Below, piece by piece: positions 47,760-59,640 of a stretch of DNA of 64,000 nt (the first letter of the stretch is position 1; every line of letters starts with the position of its first letter). Location of the stretch: assembly GCA_038049695.1 (NCBI GenBank), contig CP142455.1:23225501-23289500 (forward strand), given 5' to 3'. The notes under the pieces are model-generated. The model made no database searches. It had not been told where the DNA came from and saw nothing but the letters and a program-made list of their open reading frames with translations. The DNA comes from Cinnamomum chago (lineage: Eukaryota; Streptophyta; Magnoliopsida; Laurales; Lauraceae). A program made the position numbers and the translations under genes.

Positions 47760-48085
47760 CTTCTGGGCGAATTTCGGCTAGCCGCTAGGCTAACCGCGAA
47801 GCTGACCGCCATAAAAATCGAATTTGACGAGCTTCTGGAAAGCTAACCACCAAATTTCGGTTAGCCGAAATTGGAATTTCGGCTAGCCGCGAGTTGACCG
47901 CCAAGCTGATCGAAGTTGGTCAGAAATCCCTGTCAGGAAAATCAGCTTCTGGAAAGCTGACCGTAAGCTAACCGAACTTGGTTCGGCTAGCCGTCAGCCG
48001 AATTTCGGCTAGCTGCAAGTACAGTTCGGCTAGCCGCCTGCACCGTTGCGGCTAACAGCCAGGTAGCCGCTGAGGTAGCCGAAAT
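47760..48085. repeat. Cluster of CGGCTAGCCG-type palindromes
   Basis: TTCGGCTAGCCG or close variants occur at about 47773, 47878, 47983, 48005 and 48025, with several half-copies (GCTAACCG, GGTTAGCCG) between. The 10-mer CGGCTAGCCG is its own inverse, so the stretch can form many alternative stem-loops. It lies inside the solo LTR. Confidence 0.75.
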
Positions 48086-48339
48086 TGACCAGATTATTCA
48101 TAGTAAGGAAAAATTCAGTGAGTTTTGGATTTTTGCGAGAACGAAGGTCTCTAAACCTTCATAAGTGTTAGCGGAGGTTATCTAATGCACAATCTACTTA
48201 AAGTAATATCATCTATAGTAATCATTGCATTGATAGCCAAAGTTACACGCAATGGTTGGCTAGAAGATTGGTTTAGTCTTAGAATGAGAGTGATATGAAT
48301 GTGTTAAAAGGTCTGGCACTACCTAGTGGTTTCCAAACT

Positions 48340-51300
48340 CACTACAAGAAATTTAGGCTGTTGTGACGAAATCTGAAGACGAATTTTTTTTTTGTCTTAA
48401 AAGAACACCCAAAGGGGACGAAATATAAATTTTGTCGTCTATTTTCATTTTTTTCAAAAGTATTGGAGACGAAAACAAAATTTCGTCTACAAAAATATGG
48501 CGCCAACTTGTTTTGTGTTGGCGCCAATTATTTTAGCTCATTAGAGACGAAAACTGTTGTCACAAAATATAATTTTTTTTTGCGACGAACGTAATTCGTC
48601 ACCAATAAGGATAAGTTATGGAAGACGAACATATTTCGTCACCAAAATAAGGCGCCAATTTCATTTGCTTTTGGCGCGAATTATTTTAGCTCATTGGAGA
48701 CGAACATTTTTGTCACAAAATATAATTTGTTTTTGTGACGAACTTAATTCGTCACTAATAAGGATAAGTTATGGAAGACGAAAATATTTCGTCACTAGAA
48801 TAAGGTGCCAAATTATTTTAGCTCATTGGAGACGAAAATTTTTGTCACAAAATATAATTTGTTTTGCGACGAACGTAATTCGTCACCAATAAGGATAAGT
48901 TATAAACAACGAACATATTTCGTCACAAAAATAAGACGCTAATTTCATTTGCTTTGGCGCGAATTATTTTAGCTCATTGGAGACGAAAATTTTTGTCACA
49001 AAATATAATTTGTTTTTGTGACGAACATAATTCGTCACTATTAAGGATAAGTTATGGAAGACAAAAATATTTGGTCACCAAAATAAGGCGCCAATTTCAT
49101 TTGCGGTGGCACCAATTTCATTCGCACTTGAGCCTATTAATCTCTTACAATTATTGCTTTGGAAAAGCCTTTAAAATGACTAAAATGGGCCCCCAAGGCC
49201 CTAACGTCCATCCCCCTCCCCCACCCCCACCCCAATCCAACGCCTCTTTTCCAAAACCCATTTCCCCCTTTGTCCCTCCATCTATCCCGGTCTTTTTTTT
49301 CCAAAACCCTTTTCCCCCTTTTCCAAAACCCTTTTCCAGAAGAGGAGAGAAGAACCATTTTCCCCATTTTCCAAAATCCTTTTCCAACATCTCCCACCCA
49401 TCATCTCAATTAAGAAACAGCCCCATGGCTCATTGACCCCCATCAATCATCATCACCCTCCATCAACACACGCAGTGCAGACCCATCCCTGATCGATGAT
49501 CCCTCTCATCTCTACTTCTCTCAGTCTCTCTCGCCTAGAATTCGCAGATGCAGCCACCATCACCAATCACCATCATTTGTGCCCATTCTCCTCCATCCAG
49601 GAGTCTGCCACCGCCAGGTACACCTACCTCTCTGAGTCTCTGCTACTGTGAGAACTTGGTCCGGGCGGTACCCTTAACCACGAGGCGTAGCGTGTCAACC
49701 ACGGGCTTCAAACGGTGAGTCTCCGTTAGCCCACATCAGAAATATTCAAGTCCTGACCTAGGACTTATAAGTCAAACCCTGTATTAACTTAGCGTGAGAC
49801 TTTTTAAAACCATGCGTCCTCAGAAATCGTAAGAACTTCGAATTTAAGCGTGCTCGGGCGGGAGCAGTATTAGGATGGGTGACCTCCTGGAAAGTCCTCG
49901 CGCGTGCACGTGGGCCAAAGCGGACAATTTCATGTTGAGTTGGACGGGGCTGTGACAGTTGGTATTAGAGCCGAGGACGACTCTATTTCTAGTGGGGGAG
50001 AATGTGAGATCTTGGTCTGGACGGTACCCTTAACAACTAGGCGTAGCGTGTCAATCACGAGCTTCAAACGGCGAGTCTACGATAGCCTGCATCGGAAATA
50101 TCCAAGTCCTGACCATGGGCTTATAAGTTAAACTCCGTATTAACTTAGCATGAGGCTTTTTAAAACTGTGCGGCCCCGGAAATCGTAAGAACTTCGAAGT
50201 TAATCGTGCTTGGGCGGGATCAGTACTAGGATGGTTGACCTCCTGGGAAGTCCTCGCACGTACACGTGGGCCAAAGCGGACAATTTCATGCTGAGTTGGG
50301 CTGGGCTGTGACAGTTGGTATCAGAGCCGAGGACGACTCGATCTATTTCTAGTGGGGGAGAATGTGGGATCTTGATCTAGGCGGTACCCTTAACAACTGG
50401 GCGTAGCGTGTCAATCACGGGCTTCAAACGACAAGTCTACGATAGCCTACATCTGAAATGTCCAAGTCCTGACCATGGGCTTATAAGTTAAACCTCGTAT
50501 TAACTTAGCATGAAGCTTTTTAAAACTGTGCGGCCCCGGAAATCGTAAGAACTCCGAAGTTAAACGTGCTCGGGCGGGAGCAGTACTAGGATGGTTGACC
50601 TCTTGGGAAGTCCTTGCACGTACACGTGGGCCAAAGCGGACAATTTCATGCTAAGTTGGGCGGGGCTGTGATAGTTGGTATCAGAGCCGAGGACGGCTCT
50701 ATTTCTAGTGGGGGAGAATGTGAGATCCTGGTCCGGGCGGTACTCTTAACCACGGGGCGTAGCGTATCAACCATGGGCTTTAAACGATGAGTCTCCGTTA
50801 GCCCGCATCGAAAATATCCAAGTCTTAACCATGGCTTATAAGTCAAACCCCGTATTAACTTAGCATGAAGTCTTCTACAATCGTGCGGCTCCAAAAATCG
50901 TAAGAACTCTAAAGTTAAGCGTGCTCAGGCAGGAGCAGTACTAGGATGGGTGACCTCTTGGGAAGTCTTTGAGTTGGGCGTGGTAAATGCGACAAAATTT
51001 TTTCGTCTCTATTTCTTATATTTATGACAAAATATTTTTGTCTCTAATTTCTTCCTTTAATGACAAATTATTTTGTCACTAATTACTTACAAGTATGTTT
51101 CCAACATAGTGTATTGAAGACGAAAAAAAATTACTTGTTTCCATCAGCGTATTGGAGACCAAAAAAAATCGTCACCAATTTATCTTTTTCAGTGACGAAT
51201 TTTTTTTTTTCGTCACCACCACCTTTCTGCGACGAGGCTTTGGCGAGAACAAGGGTGACGAAAAATTTTCGTCTTAATTAGTTTCGGTGACGAAATATGT

Positions 51301-51351
51301 ACAATTTGGGACAAATCTGTTTCGTCATTAGACCCCAAATTTCTTGTAGTG
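48340..51351. mobile_element. Non-autonomous CACTA element nested in the LTR
   Basis: The left end CACTACAAGAAATTTAGG and the inverse of the right end (CACTACAAGAAATTTGGGG) are TIRs. The 3-bp target duplication ACT is present on both sides (48337-48339, 51352-51354). Subterminal regions are packed with GACGAA/TTCGTC motifs in both orientations, as expected for transposase binding in CACTA. 48537-49110 contains about four copies of a block with TTAGCTCATTGGAGACGAAA and AAGGATAAGTTATGGAAGAC. No transposase is present. The centre holds C-rich DNA (49190-49440) and the Cassandra array. Confidence 0.93.
49647..50968 (+). mobile_element. Tandem array of four Cassandra (5S-type TRIM) LTRs
   Basis: Three complete 311-bp LTRs (49647-49957, 50003-50313, 50363-50673) and a truncated fourth (50719 to about 50968) start TGTGRGA and end GCTGTGACA (GTGATA in the third). 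They are separated by only 45-49 bp, each holding a primer site (TTGGTATCAGAGCC, TATTAGAGCC in the first) and a polypurine end (AGTGGGGGAGAA). Each LTR contains 5S rRNA-like sequence such as TTAAGCGTGCTCGGGCGGG, AGTACTAGGATGG and TGACCTCCTGGGAAGTCC, the internal pol III promoter boxes that define Cassandra. It encodes no protein. The LTR-internal-LTR chain is best explained by unequal recombination between LTRs. Confidence 0.9.
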
Positions 51352-52206
51352 ACTCAGTATTGAATTGAATTGAATGAATTGATAAATGAAATGACTATTC
51401 CTACTGCAGTAGATGAGAATGGGAGCGTCCGGAGCTCCGTGGGACACCAGTGATCTCTGATCAAGACACTGGGAGATCTCACCACACTGGACTGAAAGGT
51501 CATTGACTGAAAAGTCATACACTGAAAAGCCATTAATAAATATTGAACATTATGAATAAATGAATATGAAATGCTCCCTTTTGGGAAGAACTGAATGGAG
51601 TTGAAACCAATGCTAGTGTAGTTGCCAGTATTATTGTCATTGTTATTTTTATATGATATGGATTGTTTAGAACTGTTTAAATGGATGAATTGTTAGGCAT
51701 ATGTATATATCTTGTTGAACCGTCGTGTTCACGGTATTACTGATGATGTTACAGGCTCAGTTACCCGTGCCGGTCCCTCAGCGACCGTCCCGCCAACGGA
51801 GGAGGCCCATTCGCTACCCCCAGGAGGTCTAGCTGAATGGACGTGATCCGAGAGCGCGTACATGGAGATATTTTGGAAACTGTTTAGACATGTTTTATAT
51901 AGTCATTTTGGTATTGTAGGTACTGTGTATGATGTCCCCTGCATTGTATTGTAAATATGCAGTGGTTGATAATAGGAACAATGAACTGTGCAGCTCAAAG
52001 TAAATATATGATTCGTTTTGATTAAATGGTTGTCAATGTATATTACTGTATATTCCGCAACTGTACATTGACAGGTACGTATGCAAGATCCCTTGTATGC
52101 TTCGGTTTAACTTCGGTTAATCGGGGTTTACGGGAGTAAGTATGATTAACATTCGCGACCCGGGGATTAACCCTAATGACTCTGATCTCGGGGCCGGGTC
52201 GTGACA

Positions 52207-52903
52207 TAACTCCTCGATTTTGTAAGATTGAGAGACAGAGATCCATGCGCAGCAGTGGAAGTGCTCCTTGACAGCTGGGCTATTGAAAACTTTAGTGACA
52301 AGAATAGTTTTGCCGAGGCCGCCCATTCCCACCATTGAAATCACCCTCCGTTGTAGTTCTTTATCTTTCAACCATCTAATCAGTTTCTTTCTGTTTTTTT
52401 GAATCCCCACGAGTTCTTCTTCGACCACAAAATGTGAAGATTCTGCGTAATAAGGCCAGCTTTCACCAGCATCATGCGAACTTGTACTTTCCTCATGTGG
52501 TAATAGCTTGGCACTCTCTGAGATATCAAGAAGCTTAGCTTTGATTTCGTGCAACCGAGTGGCGATTCCATGGCTCACAAAGATTCTCCTTGGAAGGGAG
52601 ACGGCGTTGTGCAAAAAACCCATGAACCTACCCCTGTGTTCATGCTTGTCCATGTGATAAATGAACTCATCAATGAGATCCTCTTCATCGTAGGCAACAT
52701 CATTCAATTGTCTTCTCCAAGTTCTCTTTTGTGAGCTGCTGCTCTCTTTGCTTGAATCTGAGTCCTTCAGAAAGGACTGGATGATCTCCAACTTGGATTT
52801 GATGTATTCCAAGTCGCGACGCAAACTTCCCAAACATGAATGCTTCTTTGGCTAAGAGGGAACCTACGGTTTGCAGCAAGAAACGCACAACACCATCTGC
52901 CAT
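52207..52903 (-). pseudogene. NLR pseudogene, part 1: coiled coil and P-loop
   Basis: N-terminus of the CC-NB-ARC-LRR receptor. MADGVVRFLLQTVGSL at 52903 is the usual CNL start; an upstream ATG at 52921 is in frame. After KEAFMFG a one-base frameshift near 52832 moves the frame to SLRRDLEYIKSKLEIIQSFL. The Rx-type coiled coil (DVAYDEEDLIDEFIY, an EDVID-like motif), the linker, the P-loop GMGGLGKT and RNBS-A (HFHCCAWISVSQSYKIEEL) follow. The segment then meets the solo LTR at TAACT (52207-52211). Adding the parts at 46371-47034 and 39764-41260 gives all domains in order. Lesions beyond the insertions are one frameshift and one nonsense codon. Confidence 0.92.
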
Positions 52904-52921
52904 GTTTGCTATCTCACTCAC

Positions 52922-53292
52922 TTTAATCTCAGTTTCTTTAAAATGTGACTTGACTAGAGATTTCTCTTGATAGTCTGTTCTTTGTTAACATCTTATAGGC
53001 CCATTTGTGGAGAATAAATAAAATTGGACAGAATGACTATCGTTCAAAATCGAATTTTTTTTTATGATACTGTAAGATGATCTTTGGGTAGAAAGGTTAA
53101 ACATTTTATTGAATGGGATATGGGCTTCTGACAAGTTGCAGGAAGGACTTGCATTACAGCCGGCCAGGAAAAGTGACGACTGACGAAACAGGAAAAGAAA
53201 AACTAGCAAGGAGGAAGCAACAAGGAAACTATGTACATTTAATATTTAATTTAAGATCCCTTCTTTATAATTATTTATTGGGGTAACTTCAA
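52922..53292. other. Presumed NLR promoter and leader region
   Basis: Upstream of the minus-strand NLR start. No gene is supported. The promoter was not resolved. Confidence 0.35.
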
Positions 53293-53301
53293 TTATTTAT
53301 T

Positions 53302-53764
53302 GGAAAATTTTCAAAAAAGTATAATTTTTTTACTCATTTTCAAAAAAATATATGAAGATTTGAATATTTCAAAAAAGTATAAAACTTCTTCACAATTCTT
53401 TCAATCAAGTCCCCTCTATTAAGAAGTTTTAGAAAATAACAAAAATACCCTTCCATTATGATAGGTTCTTGTCTTTATTAACAGTTTTCCTCTCCAAAAC
53501 TAATCATTTTGATTTGATGAAGTGGGCCGCACTAGGTCATTTGGGTTGGGCTTCATCAATTTTCTTAAATAATTTATTAAAGAAATTTTTTGAAAAATGA
53601 GATAAGGGCACTTTTTTTTTTTTTATCATTTTATAAGCTTCTGTCCTAAAGAGGACTTAATTGAAAGAAATATGAAAAACTTTTTTACTCTTTTGAAATA
53701 ATCAAATTTTCTCGTACTTTTTTAAAAATAACATAAAAGTTTTATACCTTTTTAAGAACTTTCC
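53302..53764. mobile_element. MULE-type MITE with long TIRs
   Basis: 463 bp. A perfect 9-bp duplication TTATTTATT lies on both sides (53293-53301 and 53765-53773). The left arm GGAAAATTTTCAAAAAAGTA and the inverse right arm GGAAAGTTCTTAAAAAGGTA remain similar for about 140 bp, including TATAAAACTT and CAATYAAGTCC. The small core has no gene. 9-bp duplication plus long TIR is the Mutator pattern. Confidence 0.88.
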
Positions 53765-53773
53765 TTATTTATT

Positions 53774-56028
53774 TGACCTGCCGACATTGGTTTACTAGTC
53801 ACATGTCAAAGAGATCGAGGAAAAACAAAACGAACAAGGAATTCTTTATAGGTATAAAAGCCATTTTATACACATTTTTTTTTTTTGTTTATTGACAAAA
53901 ATGTCTATTCATCAAACGTCACAAACCAAGAAAAACGCGTGGGACAAGGAACAAGGAAACAATGGATTTAGGAGATCCAAAGTACCAACTATATATTAAA
54001 GGCTAAAAGTCTAAAAATATTCAAGCCTACATACCAGATGGAACCTTTTTATTAAAGAAGGTTATAGGTACTCTTGTCAATCAACCTCTTTTTTTTTTTT
54101 TTTTTTATTCTTTTGGGTACCTTATCAAGGGCGTGCAGGGACCAATGAAAGAGTCCGCACATCCAGAAAGATATGACCCACACATGTGGGATTGAATGGG
54201 AGGCAATTGGACTGGGTGAGAGATAGTATTGGTTACCTATATATGGAGCAATTGGTTTTCATGGAAACTTGATTTGAATTTGCCTTATCATCCTAACTAG
54301 AAATAGCGTCCGTACTTGGCGGATGAATTTTGCAATATATATACATACATATACATATACAAATGCTTTAAATCAATAAAAAAAAAAATGAAGATTCATA
54401 AAATCTTCATGTAACTAATCAATTTTAAATTATCTCTTAGGGGGACAAAATAATTGATCTGAAACAAATTGAAAATTTAATTAAAAAAAAAAAACATCGC
54501 CAGTTAAATCAAATGTCTCGAGATTGTCTGATGGGGTGTCCCATATCACTTTTAAAACCATGGCAGTAGTAATTGTCGTAGAAGTCTAAAAGCTGAAGCA
54601 TACTCTCTGTCCTTAGAACCAGCTATGTCACCAATGATAAATTCAATCAGGTCATACTTTCAACCCATGAATTGACACTAATCCAAAGTAGCAAAATTTG
54701 CTTAAATTGGAGTGTAACCCCTTGTTTGATTTACTCCCCTCACATGAATTGATATTAATCCAAAACTCAGTCTCATAGGAGTGCAACTGTCATTTGATTG
54801 ATCACAGTATGAAAATATGATTTATAAATCATGTTTATCGATCACTATATGAAATGAAATCATGTCAGATTGTGATCAATCCAACAAAGGATTTAACTTT
54901 GACTGAAGTGAACCTTATATGGTGCTTTGAGCAGCTTAGATTTATATATGCTATGCTCAAGATATGGGTTTTGAAAAAAGTGGATCTTCCAGGTAAGTAA
55001 CCTAAACACCAGTCCAGAAAACGAGTGATGACTTGGGAGGGAGGAACATGGAAACTGCCTTTACCATGTATTTATTGACCTACCGACTTGGGCCAGGCCA
55101 GCCAGGGCCCAGCTTGCTTGGTGCTGTGCTTGAATATATCGAATACGCGCATTTGAGATTTGGGTTGGGCTTGAATTAAGTGATAAAAGCTTTCAATCTT
55201 GTTTAATCGTCTTATTGGTTTAGATAATCTGCAAAACATTTCCTGCTTTCCTCACAGAACTTTCTTTCTCACCTGCCTCAATGCGCTTGGACTGTGCAAG
55301 CTTTTAAGTCTCTTCCATGGGTGGGCCCAGTCAGATTGGGCTGATTCTCCATACTTGCATATACTTTGGTAAGATTACAGATTTCTCTTGATAATCTATT
55401 CTTACTTGGTTCAACCTTAGAAATCCTATCATATAAGCCCACTCATAGAATATAATTGGAGGGGCAAGCTAGAAGTTTGGGATACGGTTCAAATCAACAC
55501 TTTTGGTTAGACTGTCAAGAACATTTTATTGATTATACAGTATGAAAGTTTTTGCAGGCTACCATAATGAATACTAGTTCTAATTTAACCAATCAATACA
55601 GCGGAAATAACCAATCAGACATTATAGAACTAGCTATATATCAATCACACACCAAAAGGACGCATACACAATATTTATTGATTATAAAGTAAGATCATTT
55701 TGTAGAAGAGTCTTAGAAAAATTTTATATGATGGAACTTGGGGCTTTGACAAGCTGTAGGAAGGACTCTGCCTGCCATCAGGCATTCTGACGTAAATACC
55801 CTTATCTTTGATTAATTTCCTTGTCTAAACCTCCTTGGTGTATATACTAATATGTAATTTCCATGTTAGAACCGGTCAAGAAAAGTCACGAAATAGGAAA
55901 AGATGAATGAGGAGAACCAAACAAGGAAACTGCCTTGTAAACACATTTACCAACGCCAAGTCACCACAAGACACAAAGTAGGAAAACGCGTGAGCAGGAG
56001 ATTCTTTGTACAAACCACTTTATTTATA
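53774..56028. other. Non-coding stretch without recognised features
   Basis: AT-rich, poly-T near 54089-54106, no coding frame above background, no clear repeat structure seen. Confidence 0.5.
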
Positions 56029-56836
56029 CTAGTAAAACTCGTGCTGTGCACGAACCACAGAACCATCAAATGTACAGACTAATATGAATTATTTTTAATA
56101 AATTTATTAATTAGTAAACTTGTGAGTCCTTCTTTTTAAATTTCTCAAACATTTTTTACTCCAGGCCCCGGTCTGTATGCGAAGATAGTTTTGTTATTTT
56201 TTTTAATTTTTCCCGAGCGAAGCTCCCGTTTGAAGATAGCTCAATAAATTTTATTTTATTTTCAAAGTTTAAATATATTAAATGAAAATTTTCAAAATAT
56301 AAATTAATGGGCCTAAATCAGGCTTGGGTCTCTGATAGCTCAATAAACTTTTATTTTTTTCAAAGTTTAAATATATTAAATAAAGAATTTCAAAATATAA
56401 AATTAATGGGCCTAATATCAGGCTTGGGCCTCTAATTCATCATAGGCTTGCAGTTATACCCAGTATCCAATTCCTTAAGTTGTTTAATTTGGAAAGGCAT
56501 TAATTCCTATGTCATTTTTAGTTTATGAACAATAATTATTTCATTTTGGTTGTTGCTTTTTCTTTTTTTCTTTACTATATTATGGCTGGTTGTTCGTCTT
56601 TGGTGATACTAACATATAATATAACAATATTAAGGTTCATTTTGTCAATATCGTGTAGTATATCTTTTTATTATTATTTTTTTGTTTGACCTATTCTTTT
56701 TTCTCCTTTTATTTTTTTTCTTTTGTTTTTTGGATATGGTCATTATTTTTTTTTATGTTCATTTTCGGTGATTTTTTTTATTTCTCTTTTTTTTTTACCG
56801 AGTCATTATACTTATGAAACCCCTTGCTATACAGGA
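56029..56836 (-). mobile_element. Helitron A (non-autonomous)
   Basis: Read on the minus strand, the 3' end is the hairpin TCGTGCACAGCACGA, then GTTTTA and CTAG (56032-56029), followed by T. A 5' end TCCTGTATAGCAAGG at about 56836 is a candidate only. The interior is AT-rich. It shares blocks with Helitrons B and C, such as GAAGATAGCTCAATAAA and GGCCCCGGTC, so all three are one family. Confidence 0.65.
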
Positions 56837-56844
56837 ACCTAATG

Positions 56845-57434
56845 CTAGAGATTCGTACTTGCAAAGGTACGACTAACATATAAATTATACTCGGATAATA
56901 TTGTCAATGAGTTATATACCAAAATTAAAAGGCTTTATAACATCACTTATATCATTAAAAAAAAGATCATGCGGAATTATCTACCTAAACCCCTAACCGC
57001 AGTCGAAATTTTTTTACTCCATGCCCCGGTCCATATGAGAAGATAGTTCTGTTATTTATTTTTTATTTTTCCCGAGTAAATATTATGTTTGAAGATAGCT
57101 CAATAAATTAAATGTGTTTTTCTTTCAAAGGAAAAATATATTAAATAAATAATTTTAAAATATAAATTACTGGGCCTAATATCAGGCTTGAGTCTCTAAT
57201 TCATCACAGTTTTGCAGTTAGACCCAGTAACAACCCATAACAAAGGCAGGCTTGCTAGCACATACGAATTTGTGAATTTTTTTTTTGTTTTTAGGAAGTC
57301 ATGGGGTTAGAGAGAGGATAGTGGAGAAAGAGGAGAGTGAGATTTTGACAACTGTCTTGATATATTATCTAATTTTAGTATTCTTAGTTTTGAGCACTGT
57401 GGTTAACCAAAGGCGAGCCACATTCCAATAGAGA
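56845..57434 (-). mobile_element. Helitron B (non-autonomous)
   Basis: Minus strand: starts TCTCTATTGGAATGTGG after A (57435/57434) and ends with hairpin CGTAC..GTACG, then CTAG (56848-56845). 590 bp, non-coding. The 5' end closely resembles that of Helitron C (CCTCTATGGGAATG), and both continue into GGTTAACCACAG/TTTAACCACAG. Confidence 0.7.
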
Positions 57435-57794
57435 TATATACTAGCAAAACTCTGTGCTATGCACGGACCACGGAACCACCAAAAGCACGGACTAATATAA
57501 ATTATACTTGGATAATAGGGTCATTGAGTTACATATCACAATTAAAAGCCTTTATAACATCAATTATATAATTAAAAAAAAGGTGACGCTTAATTTTCTA
57601 CCTAACCCCTAATTGCTGTTGAAATTTGTTTACTCTAGGCCCCGGTCCATATGTCAAAAAATATATATTTTTTAAAATTTTTCCGAGTGAAGCTTCTTTT
57701 TGAAGATAGCTCAATAAAATATGTTTTCCTTTTAAAGGAAAAATACATTAAATAAAGAGTTTCAATCCAAATTTCTGGCTATTGATATGAATTG

Positions 57795-58390
57795 TTATGA
57801 TTTGCCTGGAACAAATCTATTTAAGTGGGACCCAGATGAATGGGGTCCACCATCTCTATTCTAACTGTCCATAAAACCATATGATGCGGGCAGTGACCCA
57901 TGAATTGCTTGATAAAGATCAAATGATCAAATGATTATAGACCTCAGAAATTGACCAAAACTATTTAAGTGGGACCCAGATCAATTGAGTCCACCATCTC
58001 TATTCTAACTGTCCATAAACTCATATGATGTGGGCTGGGACCCATGAATTGCTTGATAAAGATCAAAAGATCATATGATCATAGACCTCACAAATTGACC
58101 AAACCTATTTAAGTAGGACCATGATGAATAGGGTCCATCATCTCTATTCTAACCGTCCATAAAACTATATGATGCGGGCTGGGACCCATGAATTGCTTGA
58201 CAAATATCTAAGGATCAAATTATCATAGACCTCACAAATTGACCAAACCAATTTAAGTGAGACCCAGATGAATGTGGTCCACCATCGCTATTCTAACCTC
58301 TATTAAACCATATGATGCGGGCTGAGACCCATGAATTGCTTGATAAAGATCAAAGGATCCATGATCATAAACCTCACAAATTGACCTTCA
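57795..58390. repeat. Minisatellite in Helitron C, about 145 bp x 4
   Basis: Four units each contain TTTAAGTGGGACCCAGATGA, GTCCACCATCTCTATTCTAA, ATATGATGCGGGC and CCCATGAATTGCTTGATAAA with modest divergence. Confidence 0.88.
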
Positions 58391-58892
58391 ATAAAAATGA
58401 TACTCCTCTAATTCACATTAAAAAAAATAGAACATATACATAACAAATTCAAAAATGGATCTACAGAGTTTGACAAAAGAAACATAGATACATACAATGG
58501 GATGATGAGATGCGTTTTTAATTTTTCAGAAACCTAATACCCTAATCCCTAGATCGAAACCTATAACCACGTTATACAATGCCAATTTTAGATATTGAAA
58601 CCCAAACCCCTAAATCGAATTCCTCAATCTATATATTATCCGATGAAAGAACGCAAAATCCCTCCGCTATCAAAGTTTCGTGCGGTCGAATAACAAACAT
58701 CCACCCTGAGTACATATCCAATCTAGAAAATAATTAATCAAACACACAAAAAAATGAAATAATAAATATACATTAAAATTACAGCAAACAAACTTAATAA
58801 TCACATGATAATACTTTCAATTATTCCACGTTATATGCCTACCAAATCAAAAAAGACAGTCCAATTTGACTTCATAATATCCACATAGAAAC

Positions 58893-59640
58893 CTTAAATA
58901 ACTTAGATGGAATGATCATATGTTAATTAACTACCAGGTATAGGGCTATCCCCATTTATAAGTCCCACCCAGGCCTCAATTTCACGTACAAAATATATAA
59001 AAAAAAGGTGTTCCATGCCTAAATATACCTTGGTGTAAAATCACCATACCAATAAATATACCTTAAATAACTTAGATGGAATGATCATATGTTAATTACC
59101 TACCAGGTATAGGGCTGTCCCCATCTATAAGTCCCACCCAGTTCAATTTCACACACAGAACATAAAAAAAAAGAGTGTTCCACGTATGAATATAAAATAT
59201 GGTGGGTCCCACTTATCTGATCTAAAATACCAGTGGATCTGATTATCACCAGACCATTAAATTTTGTCCTCATCTATAAGTCCCACCCAAGCCTCAATTT
59301 CATATATAGAACATAGAAAAAAAAAAAAGAGTGTTCAACGCCTGAATATACCTTGATGTAAAATATGGTGGATCCCACTGGTCCGATCTAAAATACCAGT
59401 GGATTTGATTCATCACCGAACCAATAAATATACCTTAAATAATTTTGATGGAATGATCATATGTTAATTACCTACCAGGTATAGGGCTGCTCCTATCTAT
59501 AAGTCCCACCCAGGCCTCAATTTCACATACAAAACATAGAAAAAAAAAGTGTTCCACGACTGAATATACCTTGGTGTAAAATTCGATGGGTCTCACTGGT
59601 CTGATCTAAAATACCAATGGATCTGATTCATCACCAGACC
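58893..59640. repeat. Second tandem array in Helitron C, about 180 bp x 4
   Basis: Units share GATGGAATGATCATATGTTA, TACCAGGTATAGGGCT, TATAAGTCCCACCCA and GTGTTCCA. The third unit is incomplete. Confidence 0.85.

Larger units (their letters stand above)
47035..52206. mobile_element. Solo-LTR-like element in the NLR (Tekay/Del-type suspected)
   Basis: It starts TGTTAGGCTCC and ends GGTCGTGACA, with a perfect 5-bp duplication TAACT on each side (47030-47034 and 52207-52211). Without the nested CACTA it is about 2.16 kb. It has no gag/pol domain, primer site or second LTR. End sequence and internal landmarks resemble the insertion at 24701-27739: a TG..GTGACA frame, a cluster of short palindromes, and an Arg-rich short frame about 400 bp before the right end. 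A solo LTR of a long-LTR Gypsy family is the best reading; the clade is inference. Confidence 0.75.

Noticed and set aside
49137-49436. Gly/Trp- or Pro/Phe-rich overlapping frames
   Set aside because: Produced by a C-rich repeated CCAAAACCCTTTTCC tract inside the CACTA element.
49826-50960. Tandem 5S rRNA genes
   Set aside because: Only the 3' two thirds of 5S is similar, and it sits inside 311-bp LTRs with primer site and polypurine tract. This is Cassandra, not rDNA.
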